From CAYNEL01 sp964396225 (GTDB lineage Bacteria; Patescibacteriota; Minisyncoccia; Moranbacterales; UBA1568), in assembly GCA_964396225.1 (NCBI GenBank), contig CAYNEL010000002.1, positions 1 through 52,820 on the forward strand: a stretch of 52,820 nt of DNA. Reading direction: 5' to 3'. Positions 29,081 to 37,309 of this stretch are shown piece after piece. How positions within the stretch are numbered: the stretch's first letter is position 1; every line of letters starts with the position of its first letter. Under the pieces are notes generated by a model. It was not told where the DNA came from and made no database searches. It saw only the letters and a program-made list of their open reading frames with translations. The position numbers and the translations under genes were made by a program.

Positions 29081-32000
29081 CACCGTCGGCGCAGGCAACA
29101 GTCGGGATCGGAGTCGAACTCCTCGGAGTGGAGGCGTTTCTCGCCTCGCTGACCGAGTTGCAGCGCGGGTTGGGTTCGCTCGGGGCTTGGCCGGCCAATC
29201 CGTACAACGCGTACGCCACGAGCAACGTCGCGCCGGGGAGCGGGCTCACCGCTCCCTCTTATCTCCCGGTGCTGGCGACGGGAACCGGCGGCGGAGGGAT
29301 GTTCCCGCCCAACTCCCCCGGCGGCTTCGCGGCGGCTTACGGCGGGATGATGCCGGCGGGAGGGACGACCAACCTGCTGCAGATCGGTTCCGTGCAGGCC
29401 ATCAAAATCGAGCAGGCGATGCAGGTTCTGGTGGTCGGTCAGAACGTGACCTTTCAGGGGACCGGAGCCGGCGCGCTGGGTGACGGCGGGGGCGGCTTCG
29501 GCGGCGGGATGGGTTCTCCGGCCGGCGGCGGCGCGCCCACCGATCCGGCTTCGCCGCCGGGCGGCTTCAACCTCGCCAATCTCTTTCGCGGGGTGGGCGG
29601 TCCGATGGCGGCGGCGATGGCGCTCTCGGCCGGGATGAATTTGATGATGCCTCGGCGGGGCGCAACCGTCGAGTCGATGATCGCCGACACTTACGGGACC
29701 TTTGAGCAGATTCCGGTGGTGGGGCAACTGGCGCGGCCGTGGGCCGAGTGGTGGCGCACGCAGAACGACGTGAACAACTACGCGGCGACCGGAACAATCG
29801 GCGCGTACAGCGTCGGGGCTCCGCAGGTGGAGTTGCTGGCGCAGGGATCGATGAACGCGTGGCGCTGGGACCCGCGCAACCTGCAGGCGATGTTCTATCA
29901 GGACGCTTTGCGTCAACAGGGCCTGCGGACCATCGTCGGGATGGATCGAGACCTTGTCGCTACCGGGGCCGCACAATTGCTCGGGAGCGACGCCGGGCTG
30001 GACGTCCAGACCCTTTCGCGGCTGTTGCAGACGGCGGCCGTCAATCGTGCGACCGGAGAGGCGCGGCGGCGACCGGAGCAGGAAGCGATGCTGGGTCTGC
30101 AGGCGGAGTTTTTCCGCCGGCGGCTGGGAACTCCTTATCTGGCGGCGGGCGCGCTTTCCGGCGACACCGAGTACGGCGATGACGTGGAGTATCTGGCGCG
30201 GCAAGCGGCGGCAAGCGGCGACGTTTCCGGACTGGACCGGGTGCAGCAGATGGCGATGAGTCTGCCGGGCGGCGGTCAGAATCTGATTCGCTACCGGCGA
30301 CTGGCGGGACAGATGCTGGGTCTGCGGGCGCAAAGCGGTTACGCGGCGGCTTCCATGGGGGCGGCGACGGAGGCGGTTTCGGAAGCGCAGACGCTGAGGC
30401 GCGGTTATCAGGCCGTTTCGGCGGCGCTGGGAGGACAGGCCGAACCGCTCTCCGCACAAATCGAAGTGGCGGAAGCGGAGGCGCGGCAGTTGCGGGCGCT
30501 GGCGACTCCGGGTGACCCGACGTCGCAGCAGGCGGCGCTGGAGGCGGAGACTCGTGTGCGGCAGTTGCGGGCGCAACTGGCCGGGGTGGCGCTCTCGCGG
30601 ATCGACGTGGAGACGCAGGGGCGGCAGGCGATGTTCTCGGCGCAGCAGTCGGTCGCCGGCGCGCAGATGGGTTACGCACGGCAGATGCTGACCGGGTCGG
30701 ACACGCAGATTTTCCGGGCGGCGGAAGCGAATGAGCGGAACGCGGTGCAGGCGCGCGTGGACCTTGCGCGCGACCGATACGAGGCGCTCCGGCGGGCCGG
30801 GGTGAGCGGCGAGGCGCTGGTTCAAGCGCGAGCGGAAGTGGAGATGGCGGAGACCGGGATGGCCAGTCTCGGAGCCACGCAGCGGGCCGCACGCTATCAA
30901 ACCGATGCGGCGGTCGCCGGGGCGACGCAGGGGTTGGGGCAGGCGGAGATGGGGCTCACGCAGGGGCGCTTCTACGGCGAAGAGGCGCAGCAGGCCTACC
31001 GCACAATTCGGCAGGGGTTGGGCCAGCAGTTGCAGGCGGCTTCGCGGCAGTTGCAGGAGGTGCTGCAGGACAGCAGCGCCACCGCCGGGCAGCGGGCGGA
31101 GGCGCAGGCGGAGGTGGTGCGTCTCCGAGGGCAGTTGCGTACTTCCGTGCTGCAGGAGGTGCAGCAACTCTCGCAGGACGCGATTACGCTGGTGCGGCAA
31201 CCGGGGCAGTTGGCCGGGATCGGGTTGGCGACGCAGGGGCAGTTAGGAGTCGCGCCGTCGCCGGAGTTGCAGGCGCAGGAGCGGCAGGCGGCGGCGGCGG
31301 AAGCGACACAGGCGCGGCAGAATGCGGCGCTGGCCCGGCGGAACGGCGACGAACGAGCGGCGTTGCAGTGGGAACTACAGGCGGCGCAGGCGGAGGCGCG
31401 GGCGGCGACGCTTCCACTCTCGCAACTCACGGCGCGTTATCAGCAACCGGAACGGATTCTCGGGGCTTCGCGGCAGATCACGTCGGCAGAGGGAGAACTG
31501 GCGCGCCTGCAGGGGCTGGGCGGCGCGGACACGCTGCCTTTGCAGCGGCGCGAGATCGAAGAGTCGGAGGCGAACCTGCGCTTGCAGGAGGCGAAACTAA
31601 CGGAACTGCGGCAAACCGCGCCGGCGGGTTCAGCGCTGGTGCGCGAACAGGAGGCGGTAGTCACGCAGGCGCGGCTGGGAGTCGCACAATCGCGCACCAA
31701 CCTCGCGAACGTCACCATTCCGGTGGAGATGCGAGAGCGGCGGTCGCAGTCGGCCTATGAACTGCAGGTGCTGCAGAATGTGCCGGGTGCGTACGGAAAC
31801 ATCCGGCAGGTGCAGCAGAACCGGATACAGGAAATCGCCGAGGAGATGGGCTTGCTGGAGGCGCGCCTGCGCGACGAAGGCGACAACATGACGCCCGAAG
31901 GACGGTTTCAGTTGCGAGAGCGGATTCGCGGACTCGGGATGGAGCAGGCCGGAGCGTTTCAGCAGTTGTCGTTCGGGTGGGAGTCGCGCCTGACTTCGCA

Positions 32001-32472
32001 GGCGGTCAACGCGGGCGGAAACTTCGGCTTTGTGGCGAACGTGCTCGCCTCGCCCATGCGCGCCGTCATGAGCGGGATCGCCAACCCGCATTATGGAGCA
32101 ACGCCGGGAACGCATCTGGACTACATGCGCTGGGCCGGGCTGGTTTCTCAGCCGACGCGAGTCCCCGGGTGGCAGGGGGCGATGCACAGTGAGGGCGGGA
32201 CCGGAACGATCTTCGGGGGCCGGGTGCGATTCCCGAGCAGCGCCGGGACCGGCAGAGAAACCGCACACTTGCTTTCCGGCGGGGTCGGATCGGCCGGCGG
32301 GGGGAGCGGCGGCTCGCTGACAGTGAACGTCAATCTGCGCTGGCCGGACGGGTCGCAGGCCGGGACGTTCCGCATTCCGGTCGCCGGGGGGCAAACCTCG
32401 GCCGGCGTCACCGCCGGAGAAATCACCGAGACGCTTCCGGCTCTGCCGGTCGGCAGTAACTACCGGAACTAA
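29077..32472 (+). CDS. Tape-measure protein
   Basis: 1131 residues from ATG 29077. The first 150 residues are Gly/Ala/Pro-rich with one hydrophobic segment near 185-205 (GPMAAAMALSAGMNLMM). Residues about 330-940 are long Ala/Gln/Glu/Arg coiled coil (for example EAEARQLRALATPGD and QLQEVLQDSSATAGQRAEAQ). A Gly-rich C-terminus ends in a beta domain (LTVNVNLRWPDG). Size, helical content and position after the chaperone make it the tape measure, which sets tail length. At about 0.15 nm per residue the tail would be near 170 nm (rule of thumb). No lysozyme motif is seen. Confidence 0.82.
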   Translation: MTPSAQATVGIGVELLGVEAFLASLTELQRGLGSLGAWPANPYNAYATSNVAPGSGLTAPSYLPVLATGTGGGGMFPPNSPGGFAAAYGGMMPAGGTTNLLQIGSVQAIKIEQAMQVLVVGQNVTFQGTGAGALGDGGGGFGGGMGSPAGGGAPTDPASPPGGFNLANLFRGVGGPMAAAMALSAGMNLMMPRRGATVESMIADTYGTFEQIPVVGQLARPWAEWWRTQNDVNNYAATGTIGAYSVGAPQVELLAQGSMNAWRWDPRNLQAMFYQDALRQQGLRTIVGMDRDLVATGAAQLLGSDAGLDVQTLSRLLQTAAVNRATGEARRRPEQEAMLGLQAEFFRRRLGTPYLAAGALSGDTEYGDDVEYLARQAAASGDVSGLDRVQQMAMSLPGGGQNLIRYRRLAGQMLGLRAQSGYAAASMGAATEAVSEAQTLRRGYQAVSAALGGQAEPLSAQIEVAEAEARQLRALATPGDPTSQQAALEAETRVRQLRAQLAGVALSRIDVETQGRQAMFSAQQSVAGAQMGYARQMLTGSDTQIFRAAEANERNAVQARVDLARDRYEALRRAGVSGEALVQARAEVEMAETGMASLGATQRAARYQTDAAVAGATQGLGQAEMGLTQGRFYGEEAQQAYRTIRQGLGQQLQAASRQLQEVLQDSSATAGQRAEAQAEVVRLRGQLRTSVLQEVQQLSQDAITLVRQPGQLAGIGLATQGQLGVAPSPELQAQERQAAAAEATQARQNAALARRNGDERAALQWELQAAQAEARAATLPLSQLTARYQQPERILGASRQITSAEGELARLQGLGGADTLPLQRREIEESEANLRLQEAKLTELRQTAPAGSALVREQEAVVTQARLGVAQSRTNLANVTIPVEMRERRSQSAYELQVLQNVPGAYGNIRQVQQNRIQEIAEEMGLLEARLRDEGDNMTPEGRFQLRERIRGLGMEQAGAFQQLSFGWESRLTSQAVNAGGNFGFVANVLASPMRAVMSGIANPHYGATPGTHLDYMRWAGLVSQPTRVPGWQGAMHSEGGTGTIFGGRVRFPSSAGTGRETAHLLSGGVGSAGGGSGGSLTVNVNLRWPDGSQAGTFRIPVAGGQTSAGVTAGEITETLPALPVGSNYRN

Positions 32473-32534
32473 CCCGCACCCTCTCTGCGGTCTCCGCCGG
32501 CGGAAAACGACAAAACTATTTTCGCCAGAAGTAG

Positions 32535-32602
32535 TTGACAGGCGCGCGAGAATGCACCATACTCATAGTGTAATCACTTGAGCGCCCCGCAGGGGCAGGA
32601 GG
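32535..32602 (+). promoter_or_regulatory. Cassette promoter with TGTAATCA box, leader hairpin and ribosome site
   Basis: TTGACA 32535-32540, 17-bp spacer, CATACT 32558-32563, 5 nt, TGTAATCACTTG 32569-32580, hairpin GCCCC-GCA-GGGGC 32584-32596, AGGAGG 32597-32602, ATG 32609. TTTTCGCCAGAAGTAG precedes the -35. Confidence 0.88.
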
Positions 32603-32608
32603 TTCCCG

Positions 32609-32860
32609 ATGTACGTCAGCATTCATCCCCGAGGGCGGCGGAACGAGTTCGACCTCGTGTGGCGGCGGGGGAAGTTCCCCGTCTACCGGCCGTACGAGTT
32701 GGCTTTCGGGGTCGTCGCGTACGAGTGCGGGATGACCCGCGCGGAGGCCATCGGCCTCCTCCGCCTGAACGGATACACCCGCGCGGAGGCGGAGCAGTAC
32801 CTCCGCGAGGAGCGCGCCCGGAGCAAGGCCCACTACGAGGCTTACGGACCGGAGGGGTAA
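32609..32860 (+). CDS. Small early protein, paralogue of the gene at 8464
   Basis: 83 residues from ATG 32609. MYVSIHPRGRRNEF and the C-terminal REERARSK region match the 78-residue protein at 8464, while residues about 15-40 differ (FDLVWRRGKFPVYRPYELAF). The ends are conserved and the centre diverged, which suggests selection on the core or recombination at the ends. It is a single-gene unit with its own cassette promoter and terminator. Function is unknown. Confidence 0.75.
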   Translation: MYVSIHPRGRRNEFDLVWRRGKFPVYRPYELAFGVVAYECGMTRAEAIGLLRLNGYTRAEAEQYLREERARSKAHYEAYGPEG

Positions 32861-32881
32861 CCCTTCCGGACTCCGTGTTCC

Positions 32882-32910
32882 GCCCCCGGTTCAACCCGGG
32901 GGCTTTTTCT
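32882..32910 (+). terminator. Intrinsic terminator
   Basis: Same stem as at 8722 (GCCCCCGG / CCGGGGGC) followed by TTTTTCTTTT. It ends the 83-residue early gene unit. Confidence 0.9.
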
Positions 32911-32918
32911 TTTCCGAT

Positions 32919-32996
32919 TTTCGCGAAAGGGGTTGACAGGGGCGCTGGAAATCGGTAAGCTTCTAATGTAATCAGTTGCGCGCCCCCGCAGGGGGC
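32919..32996 (+). promoter_or_regulatory. Cassette promoter with upstream palindrome
   Basis: TTTCGCGAAA 32919-32928, 4 nt, TTGACA 32933-32938, 17-bp spacer, TAAGCT 32956-32961, 5 nt, TGTAATCAGTTG 32967-32978, hairpin GCCCCC-GCA-GGGGGC 32982-32996. The gene starts at GTG 33013. Confidence 0.85.
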
Positions 32997-33012
32997 AGAA
33001 AGGCAGGACAAG

Positions 33013-33300
33013 GTGAAAGGGTTCTGGGCGGTGTTCTACGCGACGGCGGAAGGCCCGAGCGAGATCGGGTGCTATTACTCGGCGCAGGCGCGGGCGGAGG
33101 CCATCAACGAGTTTCGCGCCGATCAGGCGCAGTGGCCGCAGGACGGGGCCACGTGTCGGGAGATGGATGCGTCGGAGGTCCTCCCGTTCCTGCTGGCGGA
33201 CGGGATGGAGCGGGAGGTCGCGGAGCGGTACATTCGCGCCCTCCTGCAGGACGCAATCCGAGAGGGGGAGAGGGATCAGCCACTATCCCCCGTCGGGTAG
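33013..33300 (+). CDS. Small early protein, unknown
   Basis: 95 residues from GTG 33013 behind an AGGA site. KGFWAVFYATAEGPSEIGCY opens a small alpha/beta fold, followed by RAEAINEFRADQ and EVLPFLLADGMEREVAERYI. The pattern DGMxREVAERYIRALL resembles DGYTRxEAEQYLREER in the two paralogous cassette proteins, so they may share a distant fold. A single-gene unit between cassette promoter and terminator. Confidence 0.65.
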   Translation: MKGFWAVFYATAEGPSEIGCYYSAQARAEAINEFRADQAQWPQDGATCREMDASEVLPFLLADGMEREVAERYIRALLQDAIREGERDQPLSPVG

Positions 33301-33312
33301 GCGGGTCGGACG

Positions 33313-33349
33313 GAACGGGACGGCGAGCAGCGCCGTCCCGTTCTTTTTT
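33313..33349 (+). terminator. Intrinsic terminator, 13-bp stem
   Basis: GAACGGGACGGCG 33313-33325, loop AGCAG, CGCCGTCCCGTTC 33331-33343, then TTTTTT. It isolates the early unit from the tagged-protein genes. Confidence 0.92.
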
Positions 33350-33425
33350 CGGGGTAGTTGCCGATAAAGCAAGAGGGCGGGGAGTTTGTGCGGAACACGC
33401 AGAAGGGCTTGGCGGAGGACCGGCG

Positions 33426-33941
33426 ATGAGTGAACTTCCGGAGCAGGTGCGCGAAGCGGTTTTGGCGGCCATCGCCTCCGGGGTCGTCGGTGTGGAGAAG
33501 GGATTCAACCCGAACACGCGCGCTATGCAGCCGCGCAAGCCAAGGACTGCACTGGAGTCCGGTCAGCGAAAATACGATGCGGCGCTTGGACCGGCGGAGG
33601 CGGCGCATGCGCGTTCGGCGCGACTGACGGCCGTAGTGGATCGGCGCGGCGGTGCGACCAGTGGGAACCGGCATCTGTTCCCGCGTCTGCACGAAGCGTT
33701 GCATCAGGCGCGCGCCGCCGGCGAGGCAGCGACCGGCAAGATGCTGAATGCGGCGCATAGCGTCCGGACGGCGCGGAAGATGAAGGGGGTTCCGTACGGG
33801 AATCCCTCCGCCAAGCCGTATCCGGGGACCAAGCCGCCGAAGCGGGGGAATCTGCCGGCTGTCTCGCGGCCGGGATACGGGTCCGGCAGTTGGACTCGGA
33901 AGATGCGGAAGGGGATCGGAGAGGATTGTGCGGAGGACTAA
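33426..33941 (+). CDS. MSEL-leader protein 1 (tag degenerate)
   Basis: 171 residues from ATG 33426. The first 30 residues (MSELPEQVREAVLAAI, then SGVVGVEKGFNPN) are nearly identical to the gene at 34587, but the expected PRDxxGRW is replaced by TRAMQPRKPRT. The remainder is basic (AAHSVRTARKMKGVPYG, KPYPGTKPPKRGN). The first of a run of tagged genes with similar upstream sequence. The loss of the tag may make it a decayed member or one with a different cargo logic. Function is unknown. Confidence 0.6.
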   Translation: MSELPEQVREAVLAAIASGVVGVEKGFNPNTRAMQPRKPRTALESGQRKYDAALGPAEAAHARSARLTAVVDRRGGATSGNRHLFPRLHEALHQARAAGEAATGKMLNAAHSVRTARKMKGVPYGNPSAKPYPGTKPPKRGNLPAVSRPGYGSGSWTRKMRKGIGEDCAED

Positions 33942-33964
33942 CAAGGATTCTGCGAGGGCCGACG

Positions 33965-34543
33965 ATGAGTGAACTTCCGGAACAGGCGCGCCAAGCGTTA
34001 CTTCGTGCGGTCGTCAAGGCTTTCAACCCGAACCAACCGCGCGACGTACGCGGGCGTTGGGAGAGGGGCTATGGCAGGGAGCCGGGCCTTCCGCTTTCAG
34101 CGGAGGAACGCCATGCTGCGCTGACTGAAGAACAGCAACTTGCGTTCTGGAGGCGGAGGAAGGCGCAACTTCACGAACTCCCTCTGGAGGGCAAAATCGA
34201 GTTTGCGAAATGGTGTGTGCGGCGCTCCGGTGAGCACAATGAGGACGCGTGGAGGGACGTGAGACACTGGGCCCCCGTAGACCCGGGCCAGAAACCAGAT
34301 CAGTGGGAATCGACCTCACTGGCGCACGAAGCCGTCAAAATTCACCTTGGCTACCTGCAACGGGGGGAAGGCTCTGCGAACCACCACGTGGAGGAAGTCG
34401 CCGATTGGGCGACTGAGGCGGCCGCTAATTCGTACCATGCGCAGATGAGTGAGGACGATGCCCTATTGGGGTACTATGAGGAACTCTACACACAGATGGC
34501 ATGGCTCCAAAAGTACCAGCGGCGGTCGCGGCGCAAAGGGTGA
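33965..34543 (+). CDS. MSEL-leader, GRW-tagged protein 2
   Basis: 192 residues from ATG 33965. The leader MSELPEQARQALLRAVVKAF is followed by NPNQPRDVRGRWERG. The cargo part is helical with many His, Glu and Trp residues (EEQQLAFWRRRKAQLHELPL, EDAWRDVRHWAPVDPGQ) and contains no recognised enzyme motif. DNA after about 34090 is somewhat AT-richer than the leader, consistent with attachment of foreign cargo to a common tag. Role inferred only from the family. Confidence 0.6.
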   Translation: MSELPEQARQALLRAVVKAFNPNQPRDVRGRWERGYGREPGLPLSAEERHAALTEEQQLAFWRRRKAQLHELPLEGKIEFAKWCVRRSGEHNEDAWRDVRHWAPVDPGQKPDQWESTSLAHEAVKIHLGYLQRGEGSANHHVEEVADWATEAAANSYHAQMSEDDALLGYYEELYTQMAWLQKYQRRSRRKG

Positions 34544-34586
34544 GTTCGGACAGTTTGTGTAGAAGGACTTGGCAGAGGATTCTGCG

Positions 34587-35612
34587 GTGAGTGAACTTTC
34601 GGAGCAGGTGCGCGACGCGGTTTTGGCGGCCATCGCCTCCGGGGTCGTCGGCGTGGAGAAGGGGTTCAACCCGAACGAACCGCGTGATGCTTACGGCCGC
34701 TGGACGGAGACCGGGGCCGCACACGCTCATTCGCAGCAGGATCACGCGCACGACGAGTTGCAGTGGCGGAACATCTCTCCGGTAGCGCAGGCGTCACCCG
34801 GGGGGTACATCATCCGGCGCGACGCTCGGACCGGAGTCCACGTCGCCACGCATACCGACCCGAAAACGAAGGTCACGACGCATCTCGGGAACTTCGGCCG
34901 GGAGCATGGACGCGGAGGGGCGCAACGGGCCGCCCGAGAAGCCGCACAGGAGCATTACGAGCAGCAGCGCGCCGCCCGGGCCAAGGAGCAGGCGGAGAAG
35001 GAACAGGCGGAGAAGGAACAGGCGGAGAAGCCGGTGCATCCGTTTGAGCGGGCCGGACTCGGGAAAGCGCCTTTCCGGTTCGTGGGGATGGTGGACCAGC
35101 CCAAAGCGGGCGGCTTGGGCGGCGGCATGGTGTCGGTCGGTGAGGTGAACGGGGTGGAGGTACTGACGACTCCGGGCGGGTCCTGCGATTACTGCGGACA
35201 GGGCATCATTTACATGTTTGGAGTTGAGTCGAGTGACGGACGGCGTTTCAAGGTTGGGTGCGACTGCGTGCATAAAATCGCGGACGCCGATCCGAAGCTG
35301 GTGCGCGCGGTGGATGCAGAGGTGCGGCGGATCAACCGGCAGAAGCGGGTCGCAAAGGATCAGGCCGGAACGCAGGAAATCCACGAAATCCTGACGGCGC
35401 ACAAAGACGCTCTGGCGGCGATTCCGCATCCGCAGAAGTGGCGGGCGGACAAAGGCGAAACAGCGTTGGACTATGCGCAGTGGATGCTTCGAAACGCCGG
35501 GATGTCCGGTCGGGGAGACTTGCTCCGCACGTTGCGGAAGATGCTGAATATCCCTGCGCCTCCGCGAAGTCGGAAGGCGGCCAAGGCGGCCGCACCTGCG
35601 GCGGGGGAGTGA
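34587..35612 (+). CDS. MSEL-leader, GRW-tagged protein 3 with HTDP module and zinc-binding domain
   Basis: 341 residues from GTG 34587; the upstream in-frame ATG is rejected because GTG aligns with MSEL of its paralogues. Order: MSELSEQVRDAVLAAI leader, NPNEPRDAYGRWTETG tag, HTDP module (RRDARTGVHVATHTDPKTK...LGNFGREHGRG), charged helix with EKEQA repeats, then a zinc-binding domain CDYCGQGI...GRRFKVGCDCVHKI as found in other phage proteins, and a helical C-terminus (EIHEILTAHKDALAAI). The last 120 residues may be the effector part. The gene is directly followed by another tagged gene. Confidence 0.68.
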   Translation: MSELSEQVRDAVLAAIASGVVGVEKGFNPNEPRDAYGRWTETGAAHAHSQQDHAHDELQWRNISPVAQASPGGYIIRRDARTGVHVATHTDPKTKVTTHLGNFGREHGRGGAQRAAREAAQEHYEQQRAARAKEQAEKEQAEKEQAEKPVHPFERAGLGKAPFRFVGMVDQPKAGGLGGGMVSVGEVNGVEVLTTPGGSCDYCGQGIIYMFGVESSDGRRFKVGCDCVHKIADADPKLVRAVDAEVRRINRQKRVAKDQAGTQEIHEILTAHKDALAAIPHPQKWRADKGETALDYAQWMLRNAGMSGRGDLLRTLRKMLNIPAPPRSRKAAKAAAPAAGE

Positions 35613-35616
35613 AGCG

Positions 35617-36105
35617 GTGAACCCCACGCTTTCTCGGGTGGCGAATCACGTGCTCTTGTTGAAAGCGTTTCGTCGGGATCAGGCGCGCGACGCGGCCGGC
35701 CGGTGGGTGAAGGACGGAGTAGACGTCAGCCGTCTCAAACGGTTCGCCGCCGCCGGACCGAAGCCGCTGTTTGTGCAGGTTCCCGGCGAATCCCACCCTC
35801 GGCCGGCCTATTTGACACTGGACGAGGATGGGATTGTCGACGCTCACGTCGGACCGGCGTTTCCCTCTATGCGGCGCGACCTGCATTCCGGAGTGACCTG
35901 CTACTGGAGACTCCCTTCGGACGTTTCCGGGAAGCAGTTGGCGGCTCTGGCGGAAGTCCCGCAGTTCCTCCGCACAATGCAGAATCTGCATTCCCTGCGG
36001 CAGTCGCTAGGAGGAGCGGAAGAGCGCGACGGGCGCGGGCCGCTCACTCCGGAAACGGAGATGGCGGAGGAAGCGGTCGCGGTGGTGCTGGAGCAGTGGC
36101 TTTGA
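35617..36105 (+). CDS. GRW-tagged protein 4 with distinct leader
   Basis: 162 residues from GTG 35617 with a GGGGGAG site. The leader MNPTLSRVANHVLLLKAF differs from MSEL but is also an amphipathic helix, and is followed by the tag variant QARDAAGRWVKDG. The rest is a small alpha/beta domain (YLTLDEDGIVDAHVG, VTCYWRLPSDVSGKQLAAL). No family is recognised. It is five bases after the previous stop. Confidence 0.6.
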   Translation: MNPTLSRVANHVLLLKAFRRDQARDAAGRWVKDGVDVSRLKRFAAAGPKPLFVQVPGESHPRPAYLTLDEDGIVDAHVGPAFPSMRRDLHSGVTCYWRLPSDVSGKQLAALAEVPQFLRTMQNLHSLRQSLGGAEERDGRGPLTPETEMAEEAVAVVLEQWL

Positions 36106-36118
36106 AGGGGCGGGCGCA

Positions 36119-37261
36119 ATGAGTGAGTTGTCTCCACAGGTTCGTGCGGCAGTGTTAGCCGCAATCAAGAAGGGTTTCGATCCGAATGAGCCGCGTGACG
36201 CTCACGGCCGCTGGACGGAGAGCGGGGCCGCGCGTGCTTATTCGCAGCAGGATCATCCGCACGACGAGTTGCAGTGGCGGGCCACCTCTCCGGTAGCGCA
36301 GGCGTCGCCCCGGGGATACATCATCCGCCGCGACGCTCGGACCGGAGTGCACACCGTCACGCACACCGACCCGGAAACGAAGGAAACGACGCATCTCGGG
36401 GCCTTCGGCCGAGAGCATGGGCGGGGCGGGGCGCAGCGGGCCGCCCGAGAGGCCGCACAGAAACACTACGAGCAGCAGCAGCAGGCCGCCCGAGAAGCCG
36501 CACAGAAACACGACGAGCAGCAGCGGGCCGCCCGAGAAGCCGCACAGGCCGCTGCTGCGCAGGAGAAGCCGAAGCCGCGCAAGGGTTTCGTGACCACCAG
36601 CATCGAGGACGGCAAGTTCACCGTCCAGTCCCCATACTATCCCGACTTCGTGGAAGACGCGAAGGCGCTGAACGGCCGTTGGAGCGATGGCCGCTGGCGT
36701 TTCGACGCCCGACTGGAGTCAAGGGTCAGGGCTCTCTGCCTAAAACACTACGGGGATGACGGCTCCGGCGAGGTCCCCACCGTTGACGTGGAACTCCATT
36801 TGGACAAAATCAGCACCTCAGGTCAGGAGTTGGCGCTGCTGGGCCGAATCCTCTGCAAACGGAGGGCGCGTGACGAGGCAGTGCGTCTCGGGGAGGGCGT
36901 AGCTATCCTCGCGGGAGGGTTCTCCGGAGCCGGCGGGTCGGCAAGGTACCCACAAATCTCCCCGCTTCCCGGCACAGTACTCCAAGTATTCGACGTTCCG
37001 CTGGAGTTGGCCCGCACCGAGGCGGAAGATAATCCCGAAGCATTCCGATTCGAGGTTCCGGAGTCGGAAGCGGTCGCCAAGAACCGCGAGCCCAACGTCG
37101 AACGGGCGAAAACGGCCCTTCAGGCTTACTCCGCAGCGCATGGCGGCCTTTCCGGTGCTGAGCCGCTCGAAACCCAAGTAACCGAACTCCTTTCCGACCT
37201 ATTCCACCTGCTCGGCCCAGAGGAGTTGCGCCGCGCGATAAAACGGGCGGAGCCGCGCTAA
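36119..37261 (+). CDS. MSEL-leader, GRW-tagged protein 5 with HTDP module
   Basis: 380 residues from ATG 36119. Leader MSELSPQVRAAVLAAIKKGF, tag DPNEPRDAHGRWTESG, HTDP module (RRDARTGVHTVTHTDPETK), repeated helix units of AAREAAQKHxEQQ, then a domain starting FTVQSPYYPDFVEDAKALNG and ending FDARLESRVRALCLKHYGDD that resembles small HARP-like segments. The C-terminal 200 residues are alpha/beta and unrecognised. The last plus-strand gene before the convergent terminase operon. A 9-bp stem-loop lies in the gap. Confidence 0.65.
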   Translation: MSELSPQVRAAVLAAIKKGFDPNEPRDAHGRWTESGAARAYSQQDHPHDELQWRATSPVAQASPRGYIIRRDARTGVHTVTHTDPETKETTHLGAFGREHGRGGAQRAAREAAQKHYEQQQQAAREAAQKHDEQQRAAREAAQAAAAQEKPKPRKGFVTTSIEDGKFTVQSPYYPDFVEDAKALNGRWSDGRWRFDARLESRVRALCLKHYGDDGSGEVPTVDVELHLDKISTSGQELALLGRILCKRRARDEAVRLGEGVAILAGGFSGAGGSARYPQISPLPGTVLQVFDVPLELARTEAEDNPEAFRFEVPESEAVAKNREPNVERAKTALQAYSAAHGGLSGAEPLETQVTELLSDLFHLLGPEELRRAIKRAEPR

Positions 37262-37282
37262 CTCGGCTATCGAGCGACACTT

Positions 37283-37309
37283 GGATGGGACGAGTTTAGA
37301 GTCCCATCC
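37283..37309. other. Convergent-gene hairpin
   Basis: GGATGGGAC (37283-37291) and GTCCCATCC (37301-37309) form a 9-bp stem over the terminase stop codon between two convergent genes. There is no T-run, so it is at best a weak two-way stop or an mRNA end-stabilising structure. Confidence 0.45.

Larger units (their letters stand above)
32515..32945 (+). repeat. Cassette duplication, copy 2 (copy 1 at 8365-8785)
   Basis: Contains promoter, leader, paralogous gene, terminator and the beginning of the next promoter, all shared with copy 1. Similarity ends in the spacer of the promoter at 32933. Confidence 0.85.

Noticed and set aside
28051..31200. Very long open frame on the minus strand opposite the tape-measure and chaperone genes
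   Set aside because: It is antisense to genes with clear coding character, has Arg/Pro/His-rich composition typical of GC-rich shadows, and has no ribosome site or family motif.
7200..32000. Apparent excess of CTGCAG across the genome
   Set aside because: Most occurrences are Leu-Gln codon pairs CTG-CAG in a GC-rich codon set; without a codon-corrected count this is not evidence of a sequence signal.
35612..35620. Possible frameshift between the 34587 and 35617 genes
   Set aside because: The second gene has its own ribosome site, leader and tag, so two separate proteins are the simpler reading.
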